Shown here: positions 1-9,322 of the stretch, piece by piece
Layout: each line of letters opens with the position of its first letter
Numbering within the stretch: the first letter of the stretch is position 1
NCBI GenBank assembly: GCA_030690215.1
Contig: JAUYHD010000031.1
Location: 1-49,450 of the forward strand
Length of the DNA stretch: 49,450 nucleotides
Source of the DNA: a bacterium
GTDB taxonomy: Bacteria > Patescibacteriota > Minisyncoccia > 1-14-0-10-42-19
Direction of reading: 5' to 3'
Made by a program: the position numbers and the translations under genes
The notes under the pieces: generated by a model
Databases searched by the model: none
The model's input: only the letters and a program-made list of their open reading frames with translations
Told to the model about the DNA's origin: nothing

Positions 1-184
1 GAGCCGAGCACTGCAACGTCCCAGCCGTCTTTCTTATACAATTATCGGTGTTTGCAAAATAATGTTCTAGTCATAATACCAAGCATGTATCTAGACGTCG
101 TAAAAAGCGCAAGTGCTCCATCTGGTAACTGTGTTGTCTAAAATAATCCCACGTGTTATAAGATTTACAGGGAGGATTTGAAAA

Positions 185-862
185 ATGGCCAAAGTGCCGG
201 AGAGGTACAAAAAAGCCAGCCAGACAGCTTGCGGGATTCCCATTCAAATCGACACCGACTCCTTTAGCGGGAAGGTTTCGATAGATGTGCTTCTCGTCTA
301 CAACCTGGGCGAGCGGGACGGCAGGAAAATCAGGGGTCGCATGCCCGGAGATCTCGGAAAGGCGGAAGCATGGGGCTTTCCCGCCGGAGGCATTGAGAAG
401 GGCGAAAGTCCGTCGGTAGCCATGGAGCGCGAGTGCCGGGACGAGAGCGGCTATGACGTCCGCAGCATTATTTACGAGCAGGACGAACCCATCATCAAGG
501 CGGATGTGTGGCCAAACGGCAATATCATCCATTTCTTTCTGCTTGAGTTAGACGACCTGCAGGGCCGTATCAAGGAGACCGATGAGATCGACGCCGTGGA
601 GCGCGCGCCGCGCTGGATGAGCGTGGAGGAGTTTTTTGCTCTGCCGGTTCAGGGTGATAATCATCCGGTCGCGGGCGGCGTCTACTGCTCGCATAGGCGG
701 TTGCTAGAGAGCGTCCTCTTAACCATTGCGGAGGTTTCGATGGAGGAGGTTGCGAACTGGCCTGACCCGGAGTTCCGGGACTGGCTCCTATGGCACAAGC
801 CGGCCATTGAACAAAAGGTGGCCGAACTTGAGGGCCTCGGCCTACTCGCCGAAAGGAAATGA
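185..862 (+). CDS. NUDIX hydrolase
   Basis: Nudix-box-like GGIEKGESPSVAMERECRDESGY (Gx5Ex7REUxDExGU); continuous ORF; followed by a strong terminator hairpin. Confidence 0.85.
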   Translation: MAKVPERYKKASQTACGIPIQIDTDSFSGKVSIDVLLVYNLGERDGRKIRGRMPGDLGKAEAWGFPAGGIEKGESPSVAMERECRDESGYDVRSIIYEQDEPIIKADVWPNGNIIHFFLLELDDLQGRIKETDEIDAVERAPRWMSVEEFFALPVQGDNHPVAGGVYCSHRRLLESVLLTIAEVSMEEVANWPDPEFRDWLLWHKPAIEQKVAELEGLGLLAERK

Positions 863-895
863 CGTAAGGCGTTCGGGCTCTCCGAAGTATTTTCA

Positions 896-941
896 GCCGC
901 ATCGCGGGGGACTTCCCCCGCGATGCGGCACTTTATTTTTT
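896..941 (+). terminator. Rho-independent terminator after the NUDIX gene
   Basis: gccgcatcgcgggggacttcccccgcgatgcggc stem followed by a T-rich tract. Confidence 0.85.
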
Positions 942-951
942 GTCCAGAGTA

Positions 952-1010
952 CCCCATGGCTTGCCATGGGGAGAATGGCAACAAAAAATAAAACCCCGCC
1001 TAGGCGGGGT
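952..1010. repeat. Two further hairpins: ccccatggcTTgccatgggg (952-971) and the perfect palindrome accccgcctaggcggggt (993-1010)
   Basis: Direct self-complementarity. Confidence 0.8.
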
Positions 1011-1084
1011 CATATTGCCGCATATCGGACTGCTTGCGGTGCGGTAATTGATTTTTGGACGCTCCTTCGCCGCTACCTTGGATT

Positions 1085-1112
1085 TTGAAAAAACGCCAAA
1101 AGATTTTATAAT
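1085..1112 (+). promoter_or_regulatory. sigma70-like promoter TTGAAA-N16-TATAAT
   Basis: Consensus-like -35/-10 upstream of the hairpin leader of the GT4 gene. Confidence 0.55.
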
Positions 1113-1147
1113 TAACGCAGGTACTTTTTAAGAACACTAATTTGAAT

Positions 1148-1262
1148 CCCGTTAGAGATCGCGGACGCGCTCCACATAAATATATGACCCATAAAAGAAT
1201 TATTATTGATTATATACATAGGCGTATGATGCTGTTTGCGTCTGCGTCCTATCTCTAACGGG
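1148..1262 (+). repeat. CCCCGTT-family inverted-repeat leader; 3' arm abuts the ATG
   Basis: cccgttagagat (1148-1159) and atctctaacggg (1251-1262) are perfect 12-nt complements; ATG at 1263. Confidence 0.85.
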
Positions 1263-2378
1263 ATGAAAATATGCTTTTTGACGCATAATTTGAAACAGGA
1301 CAACGGCGCGGGCGTATTTTCGCATCGTCTTATCGTGGGGCTTAAAGATATGTTTGGTGTTGATGTTGTCGCGCTCACGACAGAAAAAAGCGGTGAATCG
1401 TATGAACTGCCGCTTTTGAATAAGAATTTTTTCCGCAATTTTTTTGCATTGCGTCGTATTATAAAAGACTGCGATGTTGTACATGCCCTCGATGCCTATC
1501 CCTACGGCGTTATGGCAACGCTTCTTTTGGTGGGGCTTCGTAAAAAATTTATTATTACCGCAATAGGAACGGGGGCATTCCTCCATTTATATAAGCCGTT
1601 GTATGCGTCTTTGCTCCGCTATGCCTACCGAAAAGCGGATAGAGTGACCGCGGTAAGCAATTTTTCTAAAGATGAAATTATTAAAAAGGTACAAGGGCTT
1701 TCTGTGCGTGTCATTACGCACGGCGTTGATTACAAAGAATGGGAGGCGGCACAGGGAAGCGCGGCTATACAGACGCGTATCCGGAGCATGAGGCCGTATA
1801 TAATAAGCGTTGGCGCCATGCGTACGCGGAAGGGCTATAATTTGAGCATTCGATCGTTTGCAAAAATAAAAAAACAATTTCCCGATCTGCAGTATGTGAT
1901 AGTGGCAAAAAAATACGGGGATTCTTTTTATTATAAAATACGCGCGCTTATTAAAAATCTTGCTCTGGAAGAGAGCGTGCATATTCTTGAGGATATAGAT
2001 ACGCGGGAGGATCTCGCGGAATTATATCGGCGTGCGGAATGTTTTTGCCTTCTTTCGCGTAGTATTGATCATGATGTTGAAGCATTCGGGCTCGTATTTT
2101 TGGAAGCGGCTGCCTGCGGCCTCCCCATTATCGGAACAACTGATGGAGGTGTGCCCGATGCGGCAAGATCGGGAGAAAATGCGATATTGATAGACATACA
2201 AGACACAGCGCCTTTTTATAGCGAAAACGAGGACCCGATGAGTAAAGCGGTAGCACATGTGCTTGGCGACCAAGCGTATGCCGAAAAAATGAAACACGCC
2301 TCGCTCACGTTCGCTCGCGCGTCGGATTGGGCGGGGAAAATGGCCGAATATGGAGCGCTATACAAAACGCTTATTTGA
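1263..2378 (+). CDS. GT4-family glycosyltransferase
   Basis: MKICFLTHNLKQDNGAGVFSHRL start and EAFGLVFLEAAACGLPIIGTTDGGVPD motif; the ORF-track start at 1236 would read through the IR arm. Confidence 0.85.
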   Translation: MKICFLTHNLKQDNGAGVFSHRLIVGLKDMFGVDVVALTTEKSGESYELPLLNKNFFRNFFALRRIIKDCDVVHALDAYPYGVMATLLLVGLRKKFIITAIGTGAFLHLYKPLYASLLRYAYRKADRVTAVSNFSKDEIIKKVQGLSVRVITHGVDYKEWEAAQGSAAIQTRIRSMRPYIISVGAMRTRKGYNLSIRSFAKIKKQFPDLQYVIVAKKYGDSFYYKIRALIKNLALEESVHILEDIDTREDLAELYRRAECFCLLSRSIDHDVEAFGLVFLEAAACGLPIIGTTDGGVPDAARSGENAILIDIQDTAPFYSENEDPMSKAVAHVLGDQAYAEKMKHASLTFARASDWAGKMAEYGALYKTLI

Positions 2379-2414
2379 TTTGCCTAAAGAAGAACCATCC
2401 TATACTATTTTTAT

Positions 2415-3431
2415 ATGAATACAGGCGCTAAAAAGGTTGCTCTCATAACAGGTATTACGGGACAGGACGGCTCATATCTTGCGGAATTACTGCTTGAAAA
2501 AGGATATGATGTCCATGGGTTAGTCCGTCGTTCAAGTATTATGAACATCGGACGCATAGAGCATGTCTACACCAACACCACCCACCCTACGGGGAGGATT
2601 TTTTTGCATTATGGCGATCTTGCGGATACCGCTTCGCTGGTACGGCTGTTGGTGAACATAAAACCTGACGAAGTGTATCATTTAGGAGCAATGAGCGATG
2701 TGCGGATCAGTTTTGATATTCCTGAATACACCGCAAATATTACGGGGCTCGGGACGCTTCGTATGCTTGAAGCAATGCGCCAAAGCGGGCTTGAGCATGT
2801 AAAATTTTATCAGGCATCCAGTTCCGAGATGTTCGGTAAAACATCGGAAGTGCCTCAAAAAGAAACATCTCCGTTTGTTCCCCAAAGTCCGTACGCGATT
2901 GCGAAAGTATTTGCCGATGCGATATGCAAAAATTACCGCAACTCATACAATATGTTTATTTGCAGCGGTATTTTGTTTAACCACGAATCTCCGAGGCGCG
3001 GAGAAAACTTTGTTACGCGTAAAATTACATTAGGGATAGCGAACATTTTGGCGGGAAAACAAAAAAAGATTTATTTAGGGAATTTGGATGCACAGCGTGA
3101 TTGGGGATATGCTCCCGAATATGCCGAGGCAATGTGGCGGATGCTCCAGCATCCCGAGCCGGATGACTATGTGGTGGCGACCGGCGAGACGCATTCGGTC
3201 CGCGAATTTATGGAAGAAGCGTTCCGCTTAGCGGGACTTAACTGGCGGGACCATGTTGAAATAAAGCCCGAACTTTATAGGCCGTCCGAAGTAGATATTC
3301 TTCAGGGTGATATTTCAAAGGTGCGCGCCAAACTTGGATGGGAGCCAAAAGTTACCTTTCAAGAGCTTGTGAGGATTTTACTTGAAGCGGATTGCAAAAC
3401 GGCAGGGGTATCGATTCTGAAGCAAGTATAA
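2415..3431 (+). CDS. gmd: GDP-mannose 4,6-dehydratase
   Basis: [61 protein letters not shown] are diagnostic. Confidence 0.95.
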   Translation: MNTGAKKVALITGITGQDGSYLAELLLEKGYDVHGLVRRSSIMNIGRIEHVYTNTTHPTGRIFLHYGDLADTASLVRLLVNIKPDEVYHLGAMSDVRISFDIPEYTANITGLGTLRMLEAMRQSGLEHVKFYQASSSEMFGKTSEVPQKETSPFVPQSPYAIAKVFADAICKNYRNSYNMFICSGILFNHESPRRGENFVTRKITLGIANILAGKQKKIYLGNLDAQRDWGYAPEYAEAMWRMLQHPEPDDYVVATGETHSVREFMEEAFRLAGLNWRDHVEIKPELYRPSEVDILQGDISKVRAKLGWEPKVTFQELVRILLEADCKTAGVSILKQV

Positions 3432-3443
3432 CTGCGTATAAAA

Positions 3444-4691
3444 GTGAATAGTATATTTGGAAAATCAATTACCGCATGCCATATGTGCAGGGGTTCGCGC
3501 CTTGCGCTTGTTTTTGATTTGGGGCACCATCCGCATTCCGATGATTTTGTGGAGCCGGAACGGCTGAAAAGAGAGATGCATGTGTTTCCATTACGGCTGG
3601 TTTCTTGTAAAGATTGCGGTCTTTTGCAAATTGATTATCTGGTCAATCCCGACATTCTTTATAAAACAAATTATGTCTATGAGTCATCAGTAACGGCTAC
3701 GGGGCGCGCGCACTATGCGGATATGGCGCGCCATAGTGTGGAGCGTTTTCGTATTCAAAAAAATAATCTCGTGATTGATATCGGGAGCAATGTGGGCGTA
3801 TTGTTGCAGGGGTTTAAGGATGCAGGCATGCGAGTGCTTGGCATAGACCCTGCCGACATCCCTGCCAAAAAAGCAATCGCGGAGGGCATCCCAACTATTA
3901 TTGATTATTTTACAAAAGCTGTTGCGGAGGACATTGTCGCGAAACACGGAACCGCACGCATCATCACAGGAACAAATGTTTTTGCGCATCTTCATGACAT
4001 AGATAGCGCTGTAGAAGGAATGAAGCATATACTTGCCTCTGACGGCGTTATTGTCATTGAAGCGCCGTATGCGTTGCCACTCATAGAGCATCTTGAATAT
4101 GATACGATATACCACCAGCATGTCGGGTATCTTTCGGTAAAGCCCATGCAGGCATACTTCAAGCGTTTTGGTCTTGAGCTTTTTGATGTTATGCCCCAAG
4201 ATATTCATGGCGGGACAGTTCGCTATTATGTCGGGCATGTCGGCGCCCACCCTATTATTTCTTCTGTAGACGAGTATATAAAAAAAGAAGAAGCATTCGG
4301 ACTGTATGACACAGAGCGTCTCAAACGCTTTGCTGATGAAGTAAAAGCCCAGCGCATAGCGCTTATTGGTATGCTGCAGGATTTGAAGAGAAGCGGAAAA
4401 CGAATTGTTGCGATTTCAACGCCCGCAAAAGGGAATACTCTTCTGAATTATTGTAATATAGACGGGGCATATCTTGAGTACGCGACAGAAAAATCAGCGC
4501 TCAAGGTTGGGAAATACACCCCGGGCACCCTTCTTAAGATAGAGCCGGACGCAAAATTACTTTCCGACCAGCCGGATTACGCGTTGATTCTTGCCTGGAA
4601 CTTTGCGAAAGAAATTATGGCGAACAACGAAGAATATAAAAAGCGGGGAGGAAAATTTATTATTCCTATACCGAAGCCGCGTATCATATAA
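3444..4691 (+). CDS. SAM-dependent C-methyltransferase with N-terminal zinc-binding domain (sugar C-methyltransferase type)
   Basis: CHMCRGS...LVSCKDCGLLQ zinc motif, VIDIGSNVGVLLQGF SAM motif, C-terminal STPAKGNTLLNYC domain; GTG start. Confidence 0.85.
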   Translation: MNSIFGKSITACHMCRGSRLALVFDLGHHPHSDDFVEPERLKREMHVFPLRLVSCKDCGLLQIDYLVNPDILYKTNYVYESSVTATGRAHYADMARHSVERFRIQKNNLVIDIGSNVGVLLQGFKDAGMRVLGIDPADIPAKKAIAEGIPTIIDYFTKAVAEDIVAKHGTARIITGTNVFAHLHDIDSAVEGMKHILASDGVIVIEAPYALPLIEHLEYDTIYHQHVGYLSVKPMQAYFKRFGLELFDVMPQDIHGGTVRYYVGHVGAHPIISSVDEYIKKEEAFGLYDTERLKRFADEVKAQRIALIGMLQDLKRSGKRIVAISTPAKGNTLLNYCNIDGAYLEYATEKSALKVGKYTPGTLLKIEPDAKLLSDQPDYALILAWNFAKEIMANNEEYKKRGGKFIIPIPKPRII

Positions 4692-4778
4692 GAAATTAAA
4701 AAATCAAAAATCCCTGGCCGGGAAGGCAAAATGCAAAAATGTTTTATAATTTCAACTTTTAAATCAATTTTTTAATGA

Positions 4779-4856
4779 CCTAATTTTTAAAATTATTTAG
4801 AAATTAAAACATTGTGTCATTCACTTAAAATTAAAAATTTAAAATTTTGTGTTAGG
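4779..4856 (+). repeat. AT-rich imperfect inverted repeat leader (cctaatttttaaaatt / aaaattttgtgttagg)
   Basis: Arms complementary by eye; 3' arm ends about 4 nt before ATG 4860. Confidence 0.45.
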
Positions 4857-4859
4857 CAT

Positions 4860-5255
4860 ATGAAGAAAAAAGATAGCAAGGTTATTATTAAAAAGTTAAG
4901 GCCCGTATTCCGGGATACGCGCGGAGATATTTTTGATATTGTTGAGGATGAGATTCATCACATCGGCTTTATTACATTTCGAAAGGGAGCTGTGCGTGCC
5001 AACCATTATCACAAGCGCTCAACGCAATATACGTATGTGATCAAGGGTAAAATTGAATTGATGACGAAGGACGCGAAACATAAAAATGCGAAAGCAAAAA
5101 AAATAATTATGAGCGAGGGGGTGCTTGCGGTGATACCCCCGTTTATTATTCACGCATATCGTGCCCTTACTCCCGCAAGCATCATAGATTGCACAACCGA
5201 GTCCCGTAACGCGGATGGGTATGAAAAAGATACAATTCGGGTGGTGCCAGAATAA
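4860..5255 (+). CDS. WxcM/FdtA-like or RmlC-like cupin domain protein (sugar isomerase/epimerase-like)
   Basis: RANHYHKRSTQYTYVIKGKIEL cupin motif; DTRGDIFDI. Confidence 0.7.
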   Translation: MKKKDSKVIIKKLRPVFRDTRGDIFDIVEDEIHHIGFITFRKGAVRANHYHKRSTQYTYVIKGKIELMTKDAKHKNAKAKKIIMSEGVLAVIPPFIIHAYRALTPASIIDCTTESRNADGYEKDTIRVVPE

Positions 5256-5258
5256 GAT

Positions 5259-6095
5259 ATGATGCAGTCGCTTCTTGGTGAGCTATACTATCGTAAAGCA
5301 AAATATTATAAAGCCATTCTCAAAAAGTGGGCGCTCTATTCGCTGTTCGGACGTTCTCGTAAAAATCGCGACACATCGTTTGTGGAAAAAGAATACGGTG
5401 CAGTGTGGTCAAGAGATCGTTTTGCAATTGAGCGCGATAAGCCGCAGATACAGGAGTTGCATGGACAGGCAGTACGATGGCGCTCAATTGATAGGAAACG
5501 ATTTACGATGTCGCATATAAGCAATACCATACGGAGTTTGGACGGGGTAAAGAGTGTTTTGGAGATGGGGAGCGGTGGGGGCATTAATATACTTGCGCTT
5601 GCGGTATTGCATCCCGACATTTCAGAATGGCACGGCGTTGAGCTTACGCCCGAAGGAGTGAGCGTATCGCGAAACATACTCGTATCTCCGCCCTACGACT
5701 ATTTAGAATATGTTACGGGCTTTTCCCGGGATGAAATTTCAAAACGCCTTTCGCGTGCGCGTATCACATTTCATAAAGGAGATATGACACGGCTTCCTTT
5801 TGAGCGCGATTCCATGGATTGTGTGTTTTCATGCCAGGCAATAGAACAGCTTCCGCGCGCATACCCTGAGGCATTTTGCGAAGCAAAGCGGGTGACACGC
5901 GCGCACGCTCTTTTTTTGGAGGAGTTTCGGGAAGCGCAAGCGAACATATTTGAACGGATGCATCTTAAAAATCGCGATTATTTTCGCGCATCTTTTCACG
6001 AAGCCGAAAAAGCAGGATTTACAATAATTTCGTTTGAGCCGTTTCCATTAAAACAGCTTTATTACAGTTTAGGTTTTCTTGTCTGTAAATCGTAA
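5259..6095 (+). CDS. class I SAM-dependent methyltransferase
   Basis: VLEMGSGGGINILAL and DSMDCVFSCQAIEQLP motifs. Confidence 0.8.
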   Translation: MMQSLLGELYYRKAKYYKAILKKWALYSLFGRSRKNRDTSFVEKEYGAVWSRDRFAIERDKPQIQELHGQAVRWRSIDRKRFTMSHISNTIRSLDGVKSVLEMGSGGGINILALAVLHPDISEWHGVELTPEGVSVSRNILVSPPYDYLEYVTGFSRDEISKRLSRARITFHKGDMTRLPFERDSMDCVFSCQAIEQLPRAYPEAFCEAKRVTRAHALFLEEFREAQANIFERMHLKNRDYFRASFHEAEKAGFTIISFEPFPLKQLYYSLGFLVCKS

Positions 6096-6110
6096 CACGC
6101 GCAGGTATGC

Positions 6111-6842
6111 TCAAAGATGACGTTGGAAGGCGATAGCGCCGTCTCTGATTTCTATTTCGTCACCGTTTGAAAACGCGCGTTCTTCTACGACGCGCGCGAT
6201 AATGTGCGCGACTGCTTCGGGGGATTGCTGCCGGGAAGCATCTTTCTCTCCGAAAAGTTTTCTGCGCATAGCGGTATTGATGCCGCCCGGCGCGACAGTA
6301 ATACAGGAAACAGGGGAGTCGGAAAGCTGTTTTGCAACTGACTGCATTAATCCATGGACTGCGAATTTTGTTGCGGAGTATATGGGGACATGCGTGTTGC
6401 CGTGGATACCGGCACCCGATCCGATTGTTATAAGAATTCCTTCTTTTTGTTTTTTCATGGCGGGAATTGCGGCGCGTAAAAAATAAAAAACCGAATCAAC
6501 GTTCGTACGCATGTATGTTGTATATTCGGCATCAGTCGTCTCTTCAATCAATTTTTTTTCGCTTATCCACCCCGCGTTATTTATCAGAACATCAATTGTG
6601 GTGTGGCGTGCCAGTGTTTTTTTAATGAATTGCTCCACGTCATCTTTGTCTGTGACATCAACGCGCGCGTAGTCGCATGCCTCTCCGCTTTTTTGTATAT
6701 GCCCGCACACCTGTTTCAGTTCAGTTTCTTCAAGCGCGCAGAGTACGACACATGCATGTTTTTTCGCAAACGCATAGGCGAGGGACTCTCCAAGTCCTCG
6801 GGATCCGCCTGTTATGACTACGATTTTGTTTTTGAGATTCAT
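6111..6842 (-). CDS. SDR family oxidoreductase
   Basis: MNLKNKIVVITGGSRGLGESLAYAFA, NNAG, YSATK; start trimmed to 6842. Confidence 0.85.
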   Translation of the reverse strand: MNLKNKIVVITGGSRGLGESLAYAFAKKHACVVLCALEETELKQVCGHIQKSGEACDYARVDVTDKDDVEQFIKKTLARHTTIDVLINNAGWISEKKLIEETTDAEYTTYMRTNVDSVFYFLRAAIPAMKKQKEGILITIGSGAGIHGNTHVPIYSATKFAVHGLMQSVAKQLSDSPVSCITVAPGGINTAMRRKLFGEKDASRQQSPEAVAHIIARVVEERAFSNGDEIEIRDGAIAFQRHL

Positions 6843-6923
6843 AGAATCTTTTATTATCTGCCCGCAACTACCCATGGCGAGCTTCGCTTGCCATGGAGGT
6901 GGATGCGGTATGCAGATAATAAA

Positions 6924-7021
6924 CCCAGCACATAAGTTTAATAGCACGTCGCTGTATGAATGCAGTATCCATCGAACAAAAGCCGGTTAAAAAATGACGT
7001 TGTTTAAACTTATGTGCTGGG
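6924..7021. repeat. 18-bp perfect inverted repeat cccagcacataagtttaa / ttaaacttatgtgctggg
   Basis: Arms 6924-6941 and 7004-7021 exactly complementary; related hairpin at 13236-13261. Confidence 0.9.
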
Positions 7022-7116
7022 TGGAATAACCGCACAACCGCAATCAGCGCGGATACCGCACTGCTTGCGGTGCGGTTATTCATTTATATCATAGAATGAG
7101 CGAGAGAGAAAATGAA

Positions 7117-7140
7117 AAGCGGACATTGTGGTGTCCGCTT
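7117..7140 (-). terminator. hairpin/terminator downstream of the HD gene
   Basis: aagcggacattgtggtgtccgctt with A/T-rich flank. Confidence 0.65.
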
Positions 7141-7162
7141 GCGTGTAAGATGATGTATAGAT

Positions 7163-7876
7163 TTAGTAGGCATCTATTCGATTGTTGAGTGTATGCCGGA
7201 TACGTTCTATAAGTGTGCCCGGTTCAAGATGAAGTATCTTTTCAAATTCTTTCTGTTCCAGCGACCCGGCAATATCTTGAACCTCTAAAAGGCTTTTACC
7301 GTTGTAACGAGGCCGATATGAATCGCAAAATTCAACAACAGATTTTTTCTTTGACGCGTCACGAATGCGTTCCTTAATATCAACAAATTTCGCATTCAAG
7401 GTAATCAAGTCAATAAAGTGCATAATTTTTTCTTCGCGCGTTCTTTTTTCTAGATATTCAATGTCTGCCCTCTGAGGGATGTTTGCGTGCATCAAGTGTA
7501 TGATGTTTTCAGGAATGCCCATCTTTTGCAATACCGCTATTTCTTTTTCGGCGGCATCGCGGTGTCCTTTAGCACCACCCAGTTTTTTCATTGCTTCTAT
7601 TTCATTTCGTTTATACCAATCGTGGAGTAACGCTGCGCTCACAATGTTCTTACGATCGGCTCCCATGTACTCGGCCAGAATGTCGGCGCCCACCGCTTCA
7701 ACCAAACAATGTTCGGATATATTTCTCCAGTCACGATTTTCTTTCCCGAGTACGCCGCCCTTTTTGAGAATGCGCATTTCTGCAAGATGGGTTGTTGCGA
7801 AATGAGAAAAATACCTCGTCTTTTTTAATTCCCGCATTTCTTCTTCTGATGGTATGTTTTTTTCAAATTTTTCCAT
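7163..7876 (-). CDS. HD domain protein (predicted metal-dependent phosphohydrolase)
   Basis: NISEHCLVEAVGADILAEYMGADRKNIVSAALLHDWYKR. Confidence 0.75.
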   Translation of the reverse strand: MEKFEKNIPSEEEMRELKKTRYFSHFATTHLAEMRILKKGGVLGKENRDWRNISEHCLVEAVGADILAEYMGADRKNIVSAALLHDWYKRNEIEAMKKLGGAKGHRDAAEKEIAVLQKMGIPENIIHLMHANIPQRADIEYLEKRTREEKIMHFIDLITLNAKFVDIKERIRDASKKKSVVEFCDSYRPRYNGKSLLEVQDIAGSLEQKEFEKILHLEPGTLIERIRHTLNNRIDAY

Positions 7877-7906
7877 TTCAAAATAGTATATAGAATATTT
7901 TACAAA

Positions 7907-7935
7907 TTGTCAATTCTTTGTATTCTTGATACAGT
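7907..7935 (+). promoter_or_regulatory. promoter TTGTCA-N17-TACAGT, leaderless geometry
   Basis: -10 ends 7 nt before ATG 7943. Confidence 0.55.
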
Positions 7936-7942
7936 GAAGATT

Positions 7943-9166
7943 ATGAAAATCGCGCTTATCATACGGCGGCTGAATGTTAAAGGAGGGGCGCAACGCCAAA
8001 TTCTTGAGCTTGCGCGCGAATTAAAAAAAAGAGGGCACGATGTAACGCTCTATACGTTTCTTCTTTCAAAGGAACACTGTTATGCGGATTTGATGCAGGA
8101 TATTGATATTGCCGTACTTCCTGATTTTAATCCGCCTCCGGAAAAACGAGAAGGTGTCATGCGCCTTTTTTCGTATGTTCGTACGGTGCAGTATGAAAAT
8201 AATGCTTCAAAAAAGCTCGCGCTGATCATTGATGATGATACTGACCTTTTACATCCGCATGACCATGTGAGTTATCGCGTTGCCGCGTTTTTTAAAAAAT
8301 ACAAAAAAAATATTTCGTCTGTATGGATGATGAATGACATGCCTACGCGCGCCTGGTCTTTTTGGAGAGAAAGCCAGTTTCGTCCGGAATTACGGCTTTC
8401 ACTCGCAAAAAAAATATTTTATTGGCTCGTGGACACATACGACGCGCTTCGCTTTATTGCGTTACAGGATGCGATTGTGGTAGTAGACGATCGAGATCGA
8501 GTGTGGGTAAAAGAATCTTTTCACAAAGATGCCTCTATTGTGCGATGCGGTCTCCATATTGAGCATTTTCGTTACAGAGAGCGGTCAATTACAAAAGGAC
8601 AGCCGCTTCGGATTCTTGGCATAGGGATTTTGCTTGTGCATCGGCGTTTTGAAGACAGCATTGAGGCCGTGCGCATACTTCGTAAAGAGGGGTATGATGG
8701 CATGCTTTCTATTATAGGAAGCCGGGAGAGTGATAGGAAATACGCCGCATCATTGGCAGAGCAAGTAGAAAAGTCGGGCATGAATAGATATGTGGCGTTT
8801 CAGGGGGATGTAACCGAAGACGAGTTAATGGATTCGTATAATAGGCACGATGTGTTTGTGTTCCCGAATCATTTACAAAGTTGGGGGCTTGCGGTATTTG
8901 AAGCAATGGCGTCGGGTCTTCCTGTTATTGTTTCAAAAAGCGCTGGCGCTTCCGAAGTTTTGACGGATAAAAAAAACGCATTATTGGTCAATCCGAAAAG
9001 CCCGCGCGAGATTGCAAAAGCAGTCCAATCCCTTGTTGACAATCCTGATTTATATCGTACTCTAAGTAAGAATGGCCGTGATTTTGTAGAACAAAATATA
9101 TCATGGGGGAAATATACCGATCAGATGGAGGAGATATTTAAGAAAACAATGAACAAGGAGCGATAG
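7943..9166 (+). CDS. GT4-family glycosyltransferase
   Basis: MKIALIIRRLNVKGGAQRQILELARELKKRGHDVTLYT; SWGLAVFEAMASGLPVIVS. Confidence 0.9.
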   Translation: MKIALIIRRLNVKGGAQRQILELARELKKRGHDVTLYTFLLSKEHCYADLMQDIDIAVLPDFNPPPEKREGVMRLFSYVRTVQYENNASKKLALIIDDDTDLLHPHDHVSYRVAAFFKKYKKNISSVWMMNDMPTRAWSFWRESQFRPELRLSLAKKIFYWLVDTYDALRFIALQDAIVVVDDRDRVWVKESFHKDASIVRCGLHIEHFRYRERSITKGQPLRILGIGILLVHRRFEDSIEAVRILRKEGYDGMLSIIGSRESDRKYAASLAEQVEKSGMNRYVAFQGDVTEDELMDSYNRHDVFVFPNHLQSWGLAVFEAMASGLPVIVSKSAGASEVLTDKKNALLVNPKSPREIAKAVQSLVDNPDLYRTLSKNGRDFVEQNISWGKYTDQMEEIFKKTMNKER

Positions 9167-9170
9167 CTCA

Positions 9171-9310
9171 ATTTTTAATTTTTTAATTCTTAATTTTTGA
9201 TGAATTTTTAATTTCTTAATGTTTAAAAATTTTTTCATTTAGATATTGAATTAAAATTTAAAATTAGAAATTAATAATTTTATATTTAGCGCATTCATTC
9301 CAAATTTTTA
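9171..9310. repeat. AT-rich intergenic inverted-repeat-like element (aatttttaattttttaattcttaattttt ... aaaatttaaaattagaaattaataatt)
   Basis: Low-complexity complementary blocks; related sequence flanks the S23-like ORF at 46010-46490. Confidence 0.55.
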
Positions 9311-9322
9311 AGGTAAGTGTAT

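Noticed and set aside
71-532. Minus-strand ORF overlapping the NUDIX gene start
   Set aside because: Antisense of a convincing NUDIX CDS, no recognisable motif; shadow ORF
3687-4250. 187-aa minus-strand ORF
   Set aside because: Antisense to the C-methyltransferase, low-quality protein sequence
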